Shown here: positions 17,372-26,281 of the stretch, piece after piece
How positions within the stretch are numbered: the first letter of the stretch is position 1
Layout: each line of letters opens with the position of its first letter
Origin: an uncultured Alistipes sp.
Lineage (GTDB): Bacteria; Bacteroidota; Bacteroidia; Bacteroidales; Rikenellaceae
Assembly: GCA_900550375.1 (NCBI GenBank)
Contig: URRP01000004.1
Span: 1 to 64,000 of the forward strand
DNA length: 64,000 bases
Direction: 5' to 3'
Notes under the pieces: generated by a model
Databases searched by the model: none
What the model was told of the DNA's origin: nothing
What the model saw: only the letters and a program-made list of their open reading frames with translations
Translations under genes and position numbers: made by a program

Positions 17372-17662
17372 ATGGCAAATTTAAGAGAGCTGAAAAAGGA
17401 GATCGACTATCGTCTGGAGGAGGTGGTTTTCGATTGCGATATGGCCATTGCTTTCCAGCCGTCGAAGGAGCAGGAGATTTTCGAGCTGATGCAGAAGGCC
17501 GTCGCTCTTCGCAACGAGTTGATCGCAAAGGTCAGCAATCCCACCGAACCGCACAACAAATCGTTGGTCCGCAAGTACTACGCTGCGCTGCGTGTCGATA
17601 TCGTCAAGTCGTTCGAAGCGCTTTTCGAGGAGTTAAGCAAGATCAACGAGGCGAAGAAGTAG
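17372..17662 (+). CDS. Conserved small cytosolic protein of unknown function (96 aa)
   Basis: The product is helical, highly charged, with heptad-like spacing (LRELKKEIDYRLEEVVFDCDM, EIFELMQKAVALRNELIAKV, FEALFEELSKINEAKK), and has no signal peptide or membrane segment. It probably forms a helical bundle. I recall similar uncharacterised Bacteroidales proteins but no function. It is preceded by a good -7 box and is not in an operon. Confidence 0.8.
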   Translation: MANLRELKKEIDYRLEEVVFDCDMAIAFQPSKEQEIFELMQKAVALRNELIAKVSNPTEPHNKSLVRKYYAALRVDIVKSFEALFEELSKINEAKK

Positions 17663-17690
17663 GGTAGCACCCTTTTTACGGTAATTTTTG

Positions 17691-17724
17691 CGAGAGGCGA
17701 CGGGTGACTGTCTCCTCTCGTTTG
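17691..17724 (+). terminator. Possible terminator after the 96-aa gene
   Basis: CGAGAGG (17691-17697) pairs with CCTCTCG (17714-17720) across a 16-base loop, followed by TTTGC. Confidence 0.5.
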
Positions 17725-17821
17725 CATTTGTGCGAACCTTCGCCGCGGGCCGGATACGTAAAGAATTTCTTCGGCAGCCGATCGGGCGGGAGCAGCCGTA
17801 ACCCTGTAATCGTTTATTGAG

Positions 17822-19195
17822 ATGGATATTCAGAAATTGATTGCCGCTCAGCGGGCTTATTTCGAGACGGGTGCCACGCGCGGCATCGCGGCGCGGCGTC
17901 AGGCGCTTCAACACCTGCAAGCGTCGGTACGGCGGCATGAGCAGGCCCTGTGCAATGCCCTGCGTGCCGATCTGGGTAAGTCGGCCGTCGAGAGTTATAT
18001 GACCGAAATCGGCATCGTGCTGGGTGAAATCCGCTTCGCGCTGCACAACCTGAAACGCTGGATGCGTCTCCGGCGTGTCTCGACCCTGCTTTTTGCATGG
18101 CCGGCGCGGAGCCGTATCTGCTATGAGCCGCTGGGTGTGGTGCTCATCGTTGCGCCGTGGAATTATCCGCTGCAACTGACGCTGCTGCCGCTCGTCGGAG
18201 CGTTGGCTGCGGGGAACTGTGTGGTACTGAAACCGTCGCCGAGCGCTTCTGCGACGGCGGCGGTGCTGTCGCAGATCGTCGGCGAGTGTTTTACGGAGGA
18301 GCAGGCGGCGTTGGTGCCCCACGCACCGCAGGTGATGGAGGAGCTGCTGGCACAGCGCTTCGACCATATTTTCTATACCGGCGGCGGAGCCTTCGGCCGT
18401 GAGATCATGGCCCGTGCGGCCGCGCATCTGACGCCCGTCACGCTCGAACTGGGCGGAAAAAGCCCGTGCGTCGTAGGTCGGGAGGCCGATTTGGCGTTGG
18501 CGGCCCGGCGCATCGTGTGGGGGAAGACGCTCAATGCCGGTCAGACCTGCGTGGCGCCCGATTTTCTGCTTGTCCACGAGTCGGTTTGCGATAGGCTCGT
18601 GGAGGAGTTGCAGCGGGCCGTCGAACGGCAATGGGGGAGCGATCCGCGCTTTGCGATGGATTATCCCCGGATGATCGATGCCGCGCATACGCGGCGTGTT
18701 GCCGAGCTGCTGTCCACGGCGGGCGGCAAGGTAGTGTGCGGCGGCGAGGTGCTCGAAGAGGAGCGGTATGTCGCACCGACGATCGTTCTGAATCCCGATC
18801 CCCAAAGCCGCCTGATGCGCGAAGAGATTTTCGCTCCGGTACTGCCCGTGCAGACTTTCGCGGAGCTGTCGGAGGCGGTGCACACGCTGCTTGCCGCCGA
18901 CCGGCCGCTGGCGCTCTATTATTTCGGCGACGAACGCGAAGGCCGCCAGCTGTGCGATCGGGTGCCGTCGGGCGGCGCGGCGCTGAACGATGTGGTGATG
19001 CAGGTCTCCAGCGCACGGCTTCCCTTCGGAGGCGTCGGTGCGAGCGGCATGGGACGGTATCACGGAGAGGCGTCATTCGAGTGTTTCTCCAACCGCCGGT
19101 CCTACTTTCTGGGGTCGAGACTCTTCGACCTGCCGCTGCGTTATGCACCTTATCCCAAATGGCTGCTCGGCTTGCTGCGGCGGTTGATGGATTAG
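17822..19195 (+). CDS. Aldehyde dehydrogenase (class 3-like)
   Basis: The 457-residue size and the absence of the longer N-terminal arm fit class 3-type NAD(P)+-dependent aldehyde dehydrogenases. Visible are the coenzyme-site motif VAPWNYPLQL, the phosphate-binding FYTGGGAFGREI, the catalytic glutamate in LELGGKSP, the catalytic cysteine in NAGQTCVAPDF, and EEIFAPVLPV. The C-terminal segment LPLRYAPYPKWLLGLLRRL is amphipathic and may associate with membranes, as in fatty-aldehyde enzymes. The substrate cannot be told. It overlaps the convergent ABC ATPase gene by four bases. Confidence 0.92.
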   Translation: MDIQKLIAAQRAYFETGATRGIAARRQALQHLQASVRRHEQALCNALRADLGKSAVESYMTEIGIVLGEIRFALHNLKRWMRLRRVSTLLFAWPARSRICYEPLGVVLIVAPWNYPLQLTLLPLVGALAAGNCVVLKPSPSASATAAVLSQIVGECFTEEQAALVPHAPQVMEELLAQRFDHIFYTGGGAFGREIMARAAAHLTPVTLELGGKSPCVVGREADLALAARRIVWGKTLNAGQTCVAPDFLLVHESVCDRLVEELQRAVERQWGSDPRFAMDYPRMIDAAHTRRVAELLSTAGGKVVCGGEVLEEERYVAPTIVLNPDPQSRLMREEIFAPVLPVQTFAELSEAVHTLLAADRPLALYYFGDEREGRQLCDRVPSGGAALNDVVMQVSSARLPFGGVGASGMGRYHGEASFECFSNRRSYFLGSRLFDLPLRYAPYPKWLLGLLRRLMD

Positions 19196-19947
19196 CGGCC
19201 GTGACGCCTCAGCACGGTGTGCGGCACGTCGCCGTGCGAGATGAGCTGGATCGGACAGCCGTAGTTGCGCAGCTGCTCTTCGTCGATGATGTTCGAATCG
19301 TGCCGGTGTACATGCCCGTTGACGCAGACGATGCTCTTCACCACCGAAGAGATCGTTCCCAGATCGTGCGATACCATGATGATGGCCATACGCCGGTTCA
19401 GCTCTTGGAGAATCCGGTATAATTCGTTTTCGAATTGGTTGTCGACGAAATTGGCCGGTTCGTCGAGAATCAGCAAGCGCGGCTCGGCGATGATGGCTCG
19501 GCACAGCAGCGCCCGCTGCATCTGTCCGCCCGATATTTCGCCGATGGCACGCTCGGCGACTTCGGCGATGCCGGTGCGAGCGAGCAGCTCCAGCGCCCGC
19601 CGGCGATCTTCGGCGGTGTAGCGGGTCCGAAAACGTTTGCGCCCCTGCAAACCCGACAGAACCGTCTCCATGACCGAGATGGGGAATGCCCGATCGAAGA
19701 CATGCTGCTGGGGCAGGTACCCGACCAAACGCTCGCTGCCGCGAAAGAGCTCGGCAGCATAGTTCACCGTTCCCCGATAGGGGATATTCCCCAGAATTGC
19801 ACGCACGAGCGACGTCTTGCCTCCGCCGTTAGGGCCGATAACTCCCAAGAAATCGTCTTCGAAAATATCCAGCGACGCTTTTTCCAACGCCGTCGTACCC
19901 TCGTATACGACCGAGAGATCGCGCACCGAAATCAAAACCTTACTCAT
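19192..19947 (-). CDS. ABC transporter ATP-binding protein, ZnuC/metal type
   Basis: The 251-residue ATPase has Walker A GPNGGGKTS (about 39-47), the Q-loop YLPQQHVFDRAFP (typical of the zinc/manganese branch), signature ISGGQMQRALL, Walker B LLILDEPANFVD and the switch histidine in VSHD. It overlaps the upstream substrate-binding gene by eight bases, indicating coupled expression. A membrane permease gene would be expected next, but the downstream neighbour is the convergent aldehyde dehydrogenase, so the transporter is incomplete at this locus. Confidence 0.9.
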   Translation of the reverse strand: MSKVLISVRDLSVVYEGTTALEKASLDIFEDDFLGVIGPNGGGKTSLVRAILGNIPYRGTVNYAAELFRGSERLVGYLPQQHVFDRAFPISVMETVLSGLQGRKRFRTRYTAEDRRRALELLARTGIAEVAERAIGEISGGQMQRALLCRAIIAEPRLLILDEPANFVDNQFENELYRILQELNRRMAIIMVSHDLGTISSVVKSIVCVNGHVHRHDSNIIDEEQLRNYGCPIQLISHGDVPHTVLRRHGR

Positions 19948-20836
19948 CGCAGGCGGTAAGCTGCCGGGTGATCTCCCCGATATTTTCGATGATATCTTCG
20001 CGCAGCGGGTCGATCTTCACGCTTCGGGCTCCGATATCTTCGGCAATGACTTTTACGGTCGATGCAGGATATTGCGCCTGATAAAACACGCTGCGAACCT
20101 TCTTTTCCCGGGCCGTTTCGATCAACCGAGCCAAGTGACGGGCCGACGGCTCCTTGCCGTCGTGTTCGACGGCGAGTTGTTCCAGTCCGTAGTCTGCCGC
20201 ATAATAGGTGAGAGCGGGGTGGTAGATTACGACGATACGCACGTTTGCCTGCCGCAGCGCCGCGGCGCAGGCCGCATCGAGCGAATCGAGGCGGACAAGA
20301 AGCTTTTCATAATTTTTCGTGTAACGAATCGAATCGGGAAATGTCGAGTGGAGTGCCTCGTACGCATTGACAGCCATCTGTTTCAACGCGCGCGGTGAGG
20401 TCCAGATATGAGGATCGATGCCGTGTACATGCTTTTGGTGCGAGTCCTTACCTTTTTTTTCGGCCGCCTCGTGCGTGTGCCCATGCGAGCAGCTCCCTTC
20501 GAGCAGCCGGATCCCCTGACTCAGATTTACCAGTTTCTCTCGATCGGGAAAATCCCGTAACAAGTTCTGTTCGAAATCGATAAGTCCGATATTGAAGATC
20601 AGTTTCGACCGGTTCAGTGCAGCATATTGACGCGGTGTCGGCTCGAAACTTTCGGGACTGGCGCCCGCCGGAACCAATACGTCGACCTTGAAATCGTCTT
20701 CGACGATCTGTTCGACGATCGACCGCAGCGGCAGAATCGAGACATAGAGTTGTTCCTTCACCGGTTGCCGGGTGGGTGACGTGCAGCCGGTTACGAAAAG
20801 CGACAGGAGAAACAAATATAGGTATACGGTTTTCAT
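19940..20836 (-). CDS. Zinc/metal ABC transporter substrate-binding lipoprotein, ZnuA type
   Basis: From the ATG at 20836 the 298-residue product has a lipoprotein signal (VTGC, Cys18) and the two-lobed cluster A-I metal-binding fold. A His-rich loop (SHGHTHEAAEKK, HQKHVHGIDPHIW) carries the expected zinc ligands. Further conserved histidine and aspartate positions are in VIYHPALTYYAADYGL and EHDGKEPSARHLARL, and KIDPLREDI near the C terminus is family-like. The long open frame upstream to 21016 precedes the signal peptide and was rejected. It is the first gene of a two-gene unit with the ATPase; the permease is absent. A TACATTTG -7 box lies at 20888-20895. Confidence 0.9.
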   Translation of the reverse strand: MKTVYLYLFLLSLFVTGCTSPTRQPVKEQLYVSILPLRSIVEQIVEDDFKVDVLVPAGASPESFEPTPRQYAALNRSKLIFNIGLIDFEQNLLRDFPDREKLVNLSQGIRLLEGSCSHGHTHEAAEKKGKDSHQKHVHGIDPHIWTSPRALKQMAVNAYEALHSTFPDSIRYTKNYEKLLVRLDSLDAACAAALRQANVRIVVIYHPALTYYAADYGLEQLAVEHDGKEPSARHLARLIETAREKKVRSVFYQAQYPASTVKVIAEDIGARSVKIDPLREDIIENIGEITRQLTACDE

Positions 20837-20887
20837 AATCGTTTTTTCCTTTGTACGGGTGACAAAAATCGCTCCGATGCGTGTCGA

Positions 20888-20895
20888 CAAATGTA
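20888..20895 (-). promoter_or_regulatory. Probable -7 element of the metal ABC unit (TACATTTG on the minus strand)
   Basis: The + strand reads CAAATGTA. It would give a 5' leader of about 45 bases. I saw no convincing Zur-like palindrome. The rest of 20837-21252 has no gene I can support. Confidence 0.45.
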
Positions 20896-21252
20896 GCGAA
20901 AATTCCGATTCGACGCGCTTTTTCGTGCGAAAATCAAGAGAATCGAATGTTTTCAGATTGCGTATCGCCGATAACAAGCGAGTAGCCGCTGATGTCGATT
21001 GCAGCACCGTAATCAAAAGAGTCCCTTATAAGGAATTAAACTGCGAACGACCGGAAAGATAGTCATTGACAAAAATGCGTCGGGTAGCCAGTGATTCAGA
21101 AAAGCGGCCTTCTCGCGTTTTTCGTGCAGACCTATTTTTAAAAACGATTTACGTATACCAGTCGGCCGAAACCGAGGCAGATGCTGTGCGTGTTCGATAG
21201 CTAAAAGGACGTGCACGATGTAGAAAGACATTCGGTCTTTTTAGATGCAAAT

Positions 21253-21280
21253 TCGGATTAATATTTATAGAATGATAAAT
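21253..21280. other. Left prophage junction, dif-like site (attL)
   Basis: The layout matches dif: XerC-type arm TCGGATTAATA (21253-21263), 6-base centre TTTATA (21264-21269), XerD-type arm GAATGATAAAT (21270-21280). TAATATTTATA (21259-21269) is repeated exactly at 27022-27032. The XerD arm here is degenerate and likely phage-derived. Confidence 0.75.
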
Positions 21281-21432
21281 TTACAAAAGTAAATATCAAC
21301 CTGTTTAATGACGTTTAAGCCAACAGAATAAAGTACGAGCAGCAAAAAAGAAAACGACAAAAAACAAAAACGCAAAAACAACTACCGTAAACATAATGCG
21401 CAATATTAAAACAAATATTTCAAATATCCAAA

Positions 21433-22587
21433 TTAGCGACCCTTAAAATGCTCGCGAACCTTAGCTAAATTCCGCTCAGATTTAGGATCGGAATTAGAAC
21501 CCGATAAATAATCCTTTAAAGGACGACCCTTTACAAAATTACCATCAGAATCATAAAGCGCCGCAACGAAAGGAACACAAGCAGCGAGAGTGGAACCAAT
21601 AATACCCCTACCATTTTTCAAGAGTTGCATAAAATGAGGGTCATAATTCATGGCAGCCCAAACATCCGGCTGCTTAATAGTAAAATCAGCAAAACCATTC
21701 AAAGCACGAACAGAAGCCTCAATAGCTTGCTCCTTCAAAAGTGCAACAGTAGCATTAGAGACCTGAATATTAGCCTTCGTAAGTTCGGCTTCCCAAAGCT
21801 TAGCGACAAAAGACGCAACCTGAATAGAACACTGATTAATAGCCTGCTGCTTCATAAGACCGTGAAGATCGTGCTTGTCATCTAATTCTTGAATCTGGCG
21901 ACCAATTTTATCAAGATTAGCGACAGCTGTAGAAACCTCAAGAGACGAAAGATTAATTTTATCCTCTGAAGTAACACGCAAAATCATAGCATTGGTAGCT
22001 AACATTTCAGTAGCATAAGGCATACCAACATTTTTCCATTTTTCAAGCTCCGCTTGCTGAGTCAACAATGAACCACGTATAGGCTCATTATCCGCCTGCG
22101 CATTTTTCAAATTTGCAGAAGCCTGAAGATCGGCAATCTGAGCAACCGCAAGCGGATTACCTGGGAACTGCGGAGTCTGATAAGAGATACCACCACCAGA
22201 ACCGGAGTGAGCAGAAGGAGCAGAGGCAGCACCAGTGGGCGAAGTCATAGGTTGAATAGCAGAGGAGCCGCCGGAAAGAAACTGAGCAGGATTGATACCA
22301 GCAGCTTCAAGCTGTTTAACCATAGCTTCGGGAGACTGAAGACGATTATACAAATCCTCCTGATAAGCACGCTCGTCAGAAATAAGCTCCTTTTGTTTCA
22401 TATAAGCCTCCTGAGCAAGTTGCTGATTAATTTGCATAGATTGTTCATTAAGCTGCATCTGATCTTTTTTGCGTTGAAAACCGGAGCGGCCGAACATAGA
22501 ACCTACAGCACCAGAAGCAGCACCAGTGGCAGCAGAAGAAAGGGCTGCTCCGCCAGCAGAAGCAAGAGCAGAAAGTAAAGCACTCAT
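21433..22587 (-). CDS. Microvirus DNA pilot protein VP2
   Basis: VP2 is the minor spike or pilot protein (counterpart of phiX174 H) that delivers DNA across the envelope. From the ATG at 22587 the product is 384 residues. It has an N-terminal Ala/Gly/Ser-rich hydrophobic segment (SALLSALASAGGAALSSAA, GAASGAVGSMFG), a long helical region rich in Gln (QLNEQSMQINQQLAQEAYMKQ), the motif AYQEDLYNRLQSPEAMVKQLEAAGINPAQFLSGG (shown here in pieces: LQSPEAMVKQLEAAGINP is diagnostic of this family), a Gly/Ser-rich linker, then coiled coils. A start at 22803 would overlap VP3 and translate through a hairpin, so it was rejected. Confidence 0.9.
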   Translation of the reverse strand: MSALLSALASAGGAALSSAATGAASGAVGSMFGRSGFQRKKDQMQLNEQSMQINQQLAQEAYMKQKELISDERAYQEDLYNRLQSPEAMVKQLEAAGINPAQFLSGGSSAIQPMTSPTGAASAPSAHSGSGGGISYQTPQFPGNPLAVAQIADLQASANLKNAQADNEPIRGSLLTQQAELEKWKNVGMPYATEMLATNAMILRVTSEDKINLSSLEVSTAVANLDKIGRQIQELDDKHDLHGLMKQQAINQCSIQVASFVAKLWEAELTKANIQVSNATVALLKEQAIEASVRALNGFADFTIKQPDVWAAMNYDPHFMQLLKNGRGIIGSTLAACVPFVAALYDSDGNFVKGRPLKDYLSGSNSDPKSERNLAKVREHFKGR

Positions 22588-22612
22588 AACATAGATTTTT
22601 AAGTTAATAATA

Positions 22613-22678
22613 GAGAGTGGGGACGATGCTCGCGCATCTATGCATATATTAACAAGAAGGCTATGCATCCCCACTCTC
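22613..22678. repeat. Stem-loop between VP3 and VP2
   Basis: GAGAGTGGGGA (22613-22623) pairs perfectly with TCCCCACTCTC (22668-22678), extended by TGC/GCA after a small bulge. The 44-base loop contains a TATGCATA palindrome. It fills most of the 100-base gap between the two structural genes. It may be an mRNA attenuator or processing site, or a structure needed in the single-stranded genome. Confidence 0.75.
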
Positions 22679-22687
22679 ACACAGAAA

Positions 22688-23098
22688 TTACTCAGTTGAC
22701 GTAGAAGCCTGAGATCCAACAGATTCAGAACCGGAAGTAGTAGGGTCACCGTTAGGAGAAACAGACGAAGCACCTTCACGAAGTTTAGCTTCATGGCGTT
22801 CACGTTTTTCCTTATTCAACTTATCCGTATACGCCTTTCGTTCATCGTAAGTCGAGCGAATATCAGCGTAGGGGTCGTAAGATTCAGGATCCTTATCGTA
22901 ATCAATGATGTCGGACATGAAATTAGACTCGAGGCCTTCACGGGAACGGCGAATTTGCTCACCGAGAGAATAACAGACAGAAGGAGCAGGAACGATATCA
23001 CGATCAGGATCACGAGGATCAGAAAACATACCGGGAGTAACAGCAGCGGGTTCAACCCGCTGCTGAGAATCAACTAAAGTTTGAAAAAAAGTTTCCAT
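22688..23098 (-). CDS. Microvirus internal scaffolding protein VP3-like
   Basis: The 136-residue product sits between capsid and pilot genes, the normal position of the internal scaffold. It is acidic and polar with little predicted structure: an N-terminal QTLVDSQQRVEP, a central charged helical part (STYDERKAYTDKLNKEKRERHEAKLREG) and a Ser/Thr/Gly-rich tail. The block SYDPYADIRSTYDERKAY is reminiscent of scaffold proteins in this group. Its start is one base downstream of the VP1 stop, so expression is coupled. Position is stronger evidence than sequence. Confidence 0.78.
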   Translation of the reverse strand: METFFQTLVDSQQRVEPAAVTPGMFSDPRDPDRDIVPAPSVCYSLGEQIRRSREGLESNFMSDIIDYDKDPESYDPYADIRSTYDERKAYTDKLNKEKRERHEAKLREGASSVSPNGDPTTSGSESVGSQASTSTE

Positions 23099-23099
23099 A

Positions 23100-24884
23100 T
23101 TATAACATCAGTTTAGGCATATTGCGCTTAGGAATAATACGACGAGACTTCACATTGAAGCCGTACTGCATATAGAAATTATGATTCGTCGGACGATTAA
23201 CCATGAAAATATTATTGAAATCTTCAGGGTGACAATAGGTCGCACGAGTCATGAAACCTTGAGCGGCAGCGGCCTGAACGGCTGGAGCCTGGAAAGTCCA
23301 ACCGGAAAGAGAGCCGCCATAATCCATACTACCAAGAGAACGAGACACAGTGGTAGTGTACTCCGTCCAGGCGGGCTGGAAGCCAACGCCGGAATAGAAG
23401 ATGTTATGTAGGTTCGGAGAAACAGCGTCAACTTCCACAAGACGGCGGGGCTGATAACCAATATTCGCAAAGTTCGGCGAATAAAAATCATCAGTCTTCG
23501 TCTTCAAGAGATAGGATTCGACACCGCGAGAATAACAAAGATCAGGAACGAGTGTATGGCAGATCATCAAATACCCAGGCTCCTCAGCGTAGAAATTGAC
23601 GATATGGCCAGCCATGGCGTTGGCAGCATAACCACCTACATCAGCAAGCGACCCTTCATTCGTAGCCGCCGTTTGACGTATTGACTGAAAATCAACGCGC
23701 CGACTGAAACCACCAAGATACTGCGATACAGTAGCAGAAGGACGCGAACGCACACCATTAACGGCAGCATAGAAATCCTCAAAAGTACCATCGCCAAACG
23801 CGAATTTAGCAGCCTCGCGATAGAACGACGAAGCGGTGATAATATCTTCATAAGCAACTTCATTATTTTTTACAGCAATTTTAGCCTTAGACAACCAAGT
23901 CGAATACTCCGAATCGGAAATCCAGGCAGTGTTAATATCGGGCGAAAAAGTACAGAGAGAAAGGCCAACACTATCACCCGCAGACTCGAAGCCTTGAATA
24001 TCCCTGTGAGACCAAACAAAAGCCCGAGAATCTTTAATAGCAAATTGATAAGTCTTCGGGAAAAGGTCATAATCAGACAGATAAGTACCATCACGATCAA
24101 ACAAACGAAGATCAGCAGAAACGGCGGCGACGCGGCCAGTTTTAATAGCGATCAGCCAGTTAGACAGGTTCGCAATAGGAACGTACACCCAGCTGTACCC
24201 GACAGGGGAAGAGTAGTCGGGGCCGGAATAACAAACACGAATAGGGAAGTAGCCTGCGTGATGGTTCGAGTAATAATTATAGATCATATCGAAATACATC
24301 ACGATAGAAGCAGCAGTATACGGTGACTTATCGATAGCCGAAGCAATAGCGGTATCTGGTCTACCGTCCTCAACCCCAATATCCTCGCCAAAAACCGAAT
24401 CGCCGGAAGCATCCAGAGTCTGAGCCAAAAAGTCAAAACCAACAGGGAAACCCAAGCAATTCAAAAGAGAATTACGAGCAGGCAAAACACCAGAGAAAAC
24501 AGAGTAGCCAATAGTATCAGACTTCTCCTGAATGGCAAAAGGAATAAATTTCAAATACTGAACGGCGTTCTCATCAGTAGCGCCTTCGGGATTAAAGACA
24601 GCAGGAAGATGACCGATATCCTCACCTCCATAAACAGTAGCAAGGAGACGGCGCGGGAAAAAGAAAGCACGGACATTACTAAAGAGAGAACCGTAAACAG
24701 GGGAAGTAGTAGCAGCTGTCTCAAGCTGACAACCAACATTAATAGGGGTGTAATCACCACCAAGACACTCAATAACACGAATCGGCTTGATATAGCCGAA
24801 ATCCGTATCATCCACTACAATGTTATGAAGCGGGTAATTAGAGCGCTTCGGCGAGCGGAATGTAGATTTTTCAATAAGAGCCAT
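23100..24884 (-). CDS. Microvirus major capsid protein VP1
   Basis: The 594-residue product is the capsid protein F homologue. Family landmarks are the N-terminal STFRSPKRSNYPLHN, ECLGGDYTPINVGCQLETAATTSPVYGSLF (cysteine and QLETAATTSPVYG block near 55-70), the FFFPRRL segment, and a C-terminal part ending in the basic RRIIPKRNMPKLML. The long central insert is typical of Alpavirinae-size capsids. The first 70 bases overlap the end of VP4 in another frame, a compact arrangement normal for these phages. Confidence 0.95.
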   Translation of the reverse strand: MALIEKSTFRSPKRSNYPLHNIVVDDTDFGYIKPIRVIECLGGDYTPINVGCQLETAATTSPVYGSLFSNVRAFFFPRRLLATVYGGEDIGHLPAVFNPEGATDENAVQYLKFIPFAIQEKSDTIGYSVFSGVLPARNSLLNCLGFPVGFDFLAQTLDASGDSVFGEDIGVEDGRPDTAIASAIDKSPYTAASIVMYFDMIYNYYSNHHAGYFPIRVCYSGPDYSSPVGYSWVYVPIANLSNWLIAIKTGRVAAVSADLRLFDRDGTYLSDYDLFPKTYQFAIKDSRAFVWSHRDIQGFESAGDSVGLSLCTFSPDINTAWISDSEYSTWLSKAKIAVKNNEVAYEDIITASSFYREAAKFAFGDGTFEDFYAAVNGVRSRPSATVSQYLGGFSRRVDFQSIRQTAATNEGSLADVGGYAANAMAGHIVNFYAEEPGYLMICHTLVPDLCYSRGVESYLLKTKTDDFYSPNFANIGYQPRRLVEVDAVSPNLHNIFYSGVGFQPAWTEYTTTVSRSLGSMDYGGSLSGWTFQAPAVQAAAAQGFMTRATYCHPEDFNNIFMVNRPTNHNFYMQYGFNVKSRRIIPKRNMPKLML

Positions 24885-25936
24885 AGATTAGATTTATTAT
24901 CATTATCATCAATTTCAAAGCCTGTTTTACCTAACCAACTAAACGGACGAAGCCGTGAAATAGGAGAGCAAACATCAGAGCCTAACGACTCAACATAGCG
25001 GCGGTATTCATCAACAGACGAGAACCGTTTAGAAAGAGGATTACGACGCCAAACAAGATCAGGGGAAGGTAAAGGAGAAGTACGGAACTCGATAATATCC
25101 GACATTTTATCCCAGCCATCAAAGACCTTATCACAATAATATTTACAAAGAAATTTACCATAGATACTACCATCGTGAACAGCCTTACGACGGCCTTCAG
25201 CAATCAGACGTTTCTTATTCTGTTCAAGCCAACCACGGCCGAAACCTTGAGAAACGAGTAGGACAACATCCTGACCGAAGGATTTAGTGATATACTTGGC
25301 GCAATAGGAAGCAGCACGACCGGAAGAATTATAGCCAACATCAACAAAACCGTAGGGCCAAAGTTTTTCCAGTTCTTCAGAAAAAGCATAACGTTGTGTA
25401 CGAGTAAGACGACCTTCGTCTTTTTTATCAAGTTCTTTACATAACGACTTTATTTTTAAGTGATTAGACTTTATTTTACGATCGAAAGCAATAACAGCAT
25501 CGCCAAGAAAAAGCATACCATGAAAATGGAGACGACCAGTCTTAGGAGAACGCTCCGAAATAACGAAATGACGACAAGAATGACCGTACTCACGACGATA
25601 AGCCTCAAAGAATTTACGGAAAGCCTCCTTCGGATGCTCGGAGACATATTTATAATGCTCATCGGCGATAGTAAAGGTAACAAACAACATATACTTAGAG
25701 GAGACACCGCGATCCTTAAAAGGAACAGAGTGCTCATCAATAAGACGTTGAGTCCACATACGCTGCTTATCCTTAAGGCAACCGAAACACTTACGACAAG
25801 GAACCCAGGTAAACGCATCGAGACGACCAGTAAGATCATTAAACAAACCGAACTCAGGTTTGTAGTAACGAGAATTAGCGGGAAAACCCGAAAGCTTAGA
25901 CGGGTTCGGAACCATCAAAGGCTTAAGACAAGGCAT
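24815..25936 (-). CDS. Microvirus replication initiator VP4 (rolling-circle Rep)
   Basis: VP4 is the HUH endonuclease that nicks the origin and starts rolling-circle replication (phiX174 A counterpart). The 373-residue product has an N-terminal Cys cluster CRKCFGC (47-53), motif I LFVTFT (84-89), motif II RLHFHGMLF with the metal-binding H137 and H139, and motif III YCAKY with two tyrosines Y211 and Y215 spaced as in the two-tyrosine phiX174 enzyme. All catalytic residues are present. It is followed without a gap by VP1, whose start lies inside its 3' end. Confidence 0.95.
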   Translation of the reverse strand: MPCLKPLMVPNPSKLSGFPANSRYYKPEFGLFNDLTGRLDAFTWVPCRKCFGCLKDKQRMWTQRLIDEHSVPFKDRGVSSKYMLFVTFTIADEHYKYVSEHPKEAFRKFFEAYRREYGHSCRHFVISERSPKTGRLHFHGMLFLGDAVIAFDRKIKSNHLKIKSLCKELDKKDEGRLTRTQRYAFSEELEKLWPYGFVDVGYNSSGRAASYCAKYITKSFGQDVVLLVSQGFGRGWLEQNKKRLIAEGRRKAVHDGSIYGKFLCKYYCDKVFDGWDKMSDIIEFRTSPLPSPDLVWRRNPLSKRFSSVDEYRRYVESLGSDVCSPISRLRPFSWLGKTGFEIDDNDNKSNLWLLLKNLHSARRSALITRFITL

Positions 25937-25972
25937 TTTAAAAAAAAAAATTAAGAACGATCTGATAAATCA

Positions 25973-26272
25973 GAGAGGGAAGAACACCCAGTTCGCGATA
26001 GCCGACATTGCATTGACATCATCGCGCGCGCGAAACGCGCACACGCTCGTCTAACACAAGCACCGGCTCCTGCTTCAGAAGGGTTTCTTCCCTCTCCGAA
26101 CCTCTCCTATCATCCATGGTGCGCTTCGCGCAGATATTTATAGAGCTGGCGCGCAATTCTATGACATGCGCCTACAGCTCCATTGATTCGCTACGCTTCG
26201 CTTCGCTATTTATATAGGAGACGGCGAGAACCGTCGGCGCGGCGAAGACGGTACTTCGCATTTTGCGCCGAC
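25973..26272. other. Non-coding, highly structured prophage segment, candidate replication origin
   Basis: This 345-base gap between Rep and the J-like gene (25937-26281) holds several inverted repeats: the 12-bp GAGAGGGAAGAA (25973-25984) with TTCTTCCCTCTC (26085-26096) enclosing a GCGCG-AAA-CGCGC hairpin; TGCGC-TTC-GCGCA near 26118-26130; GAGCTG/CAGCTC near 26141-26182; and a nested hairpin GTCGGCGC (26233-26240) with GCGCCGAC (26265-26272) around GCGAAG/CTTCGC. Such structures suit an origin of rolling-circle or complementary-strand synthesis or a packaging signal. The nick site is not identified. Confidence 0.6.
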
Positions 26273-26281
26273 AGGAAGTAT

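Noticed and set aside
21013..21231. 72-codon frame left of the prophage
   Set aside because: No conserved features, no promoter and no plausible neighbours.
22588..22803. Longer VP2 beginning at 22803
   Set aside because: It would overlap VP3 by over 100 bases and run through a strong hairpin; the Ala/Gly-rich N terminus typical of VP2 starts at 22587.
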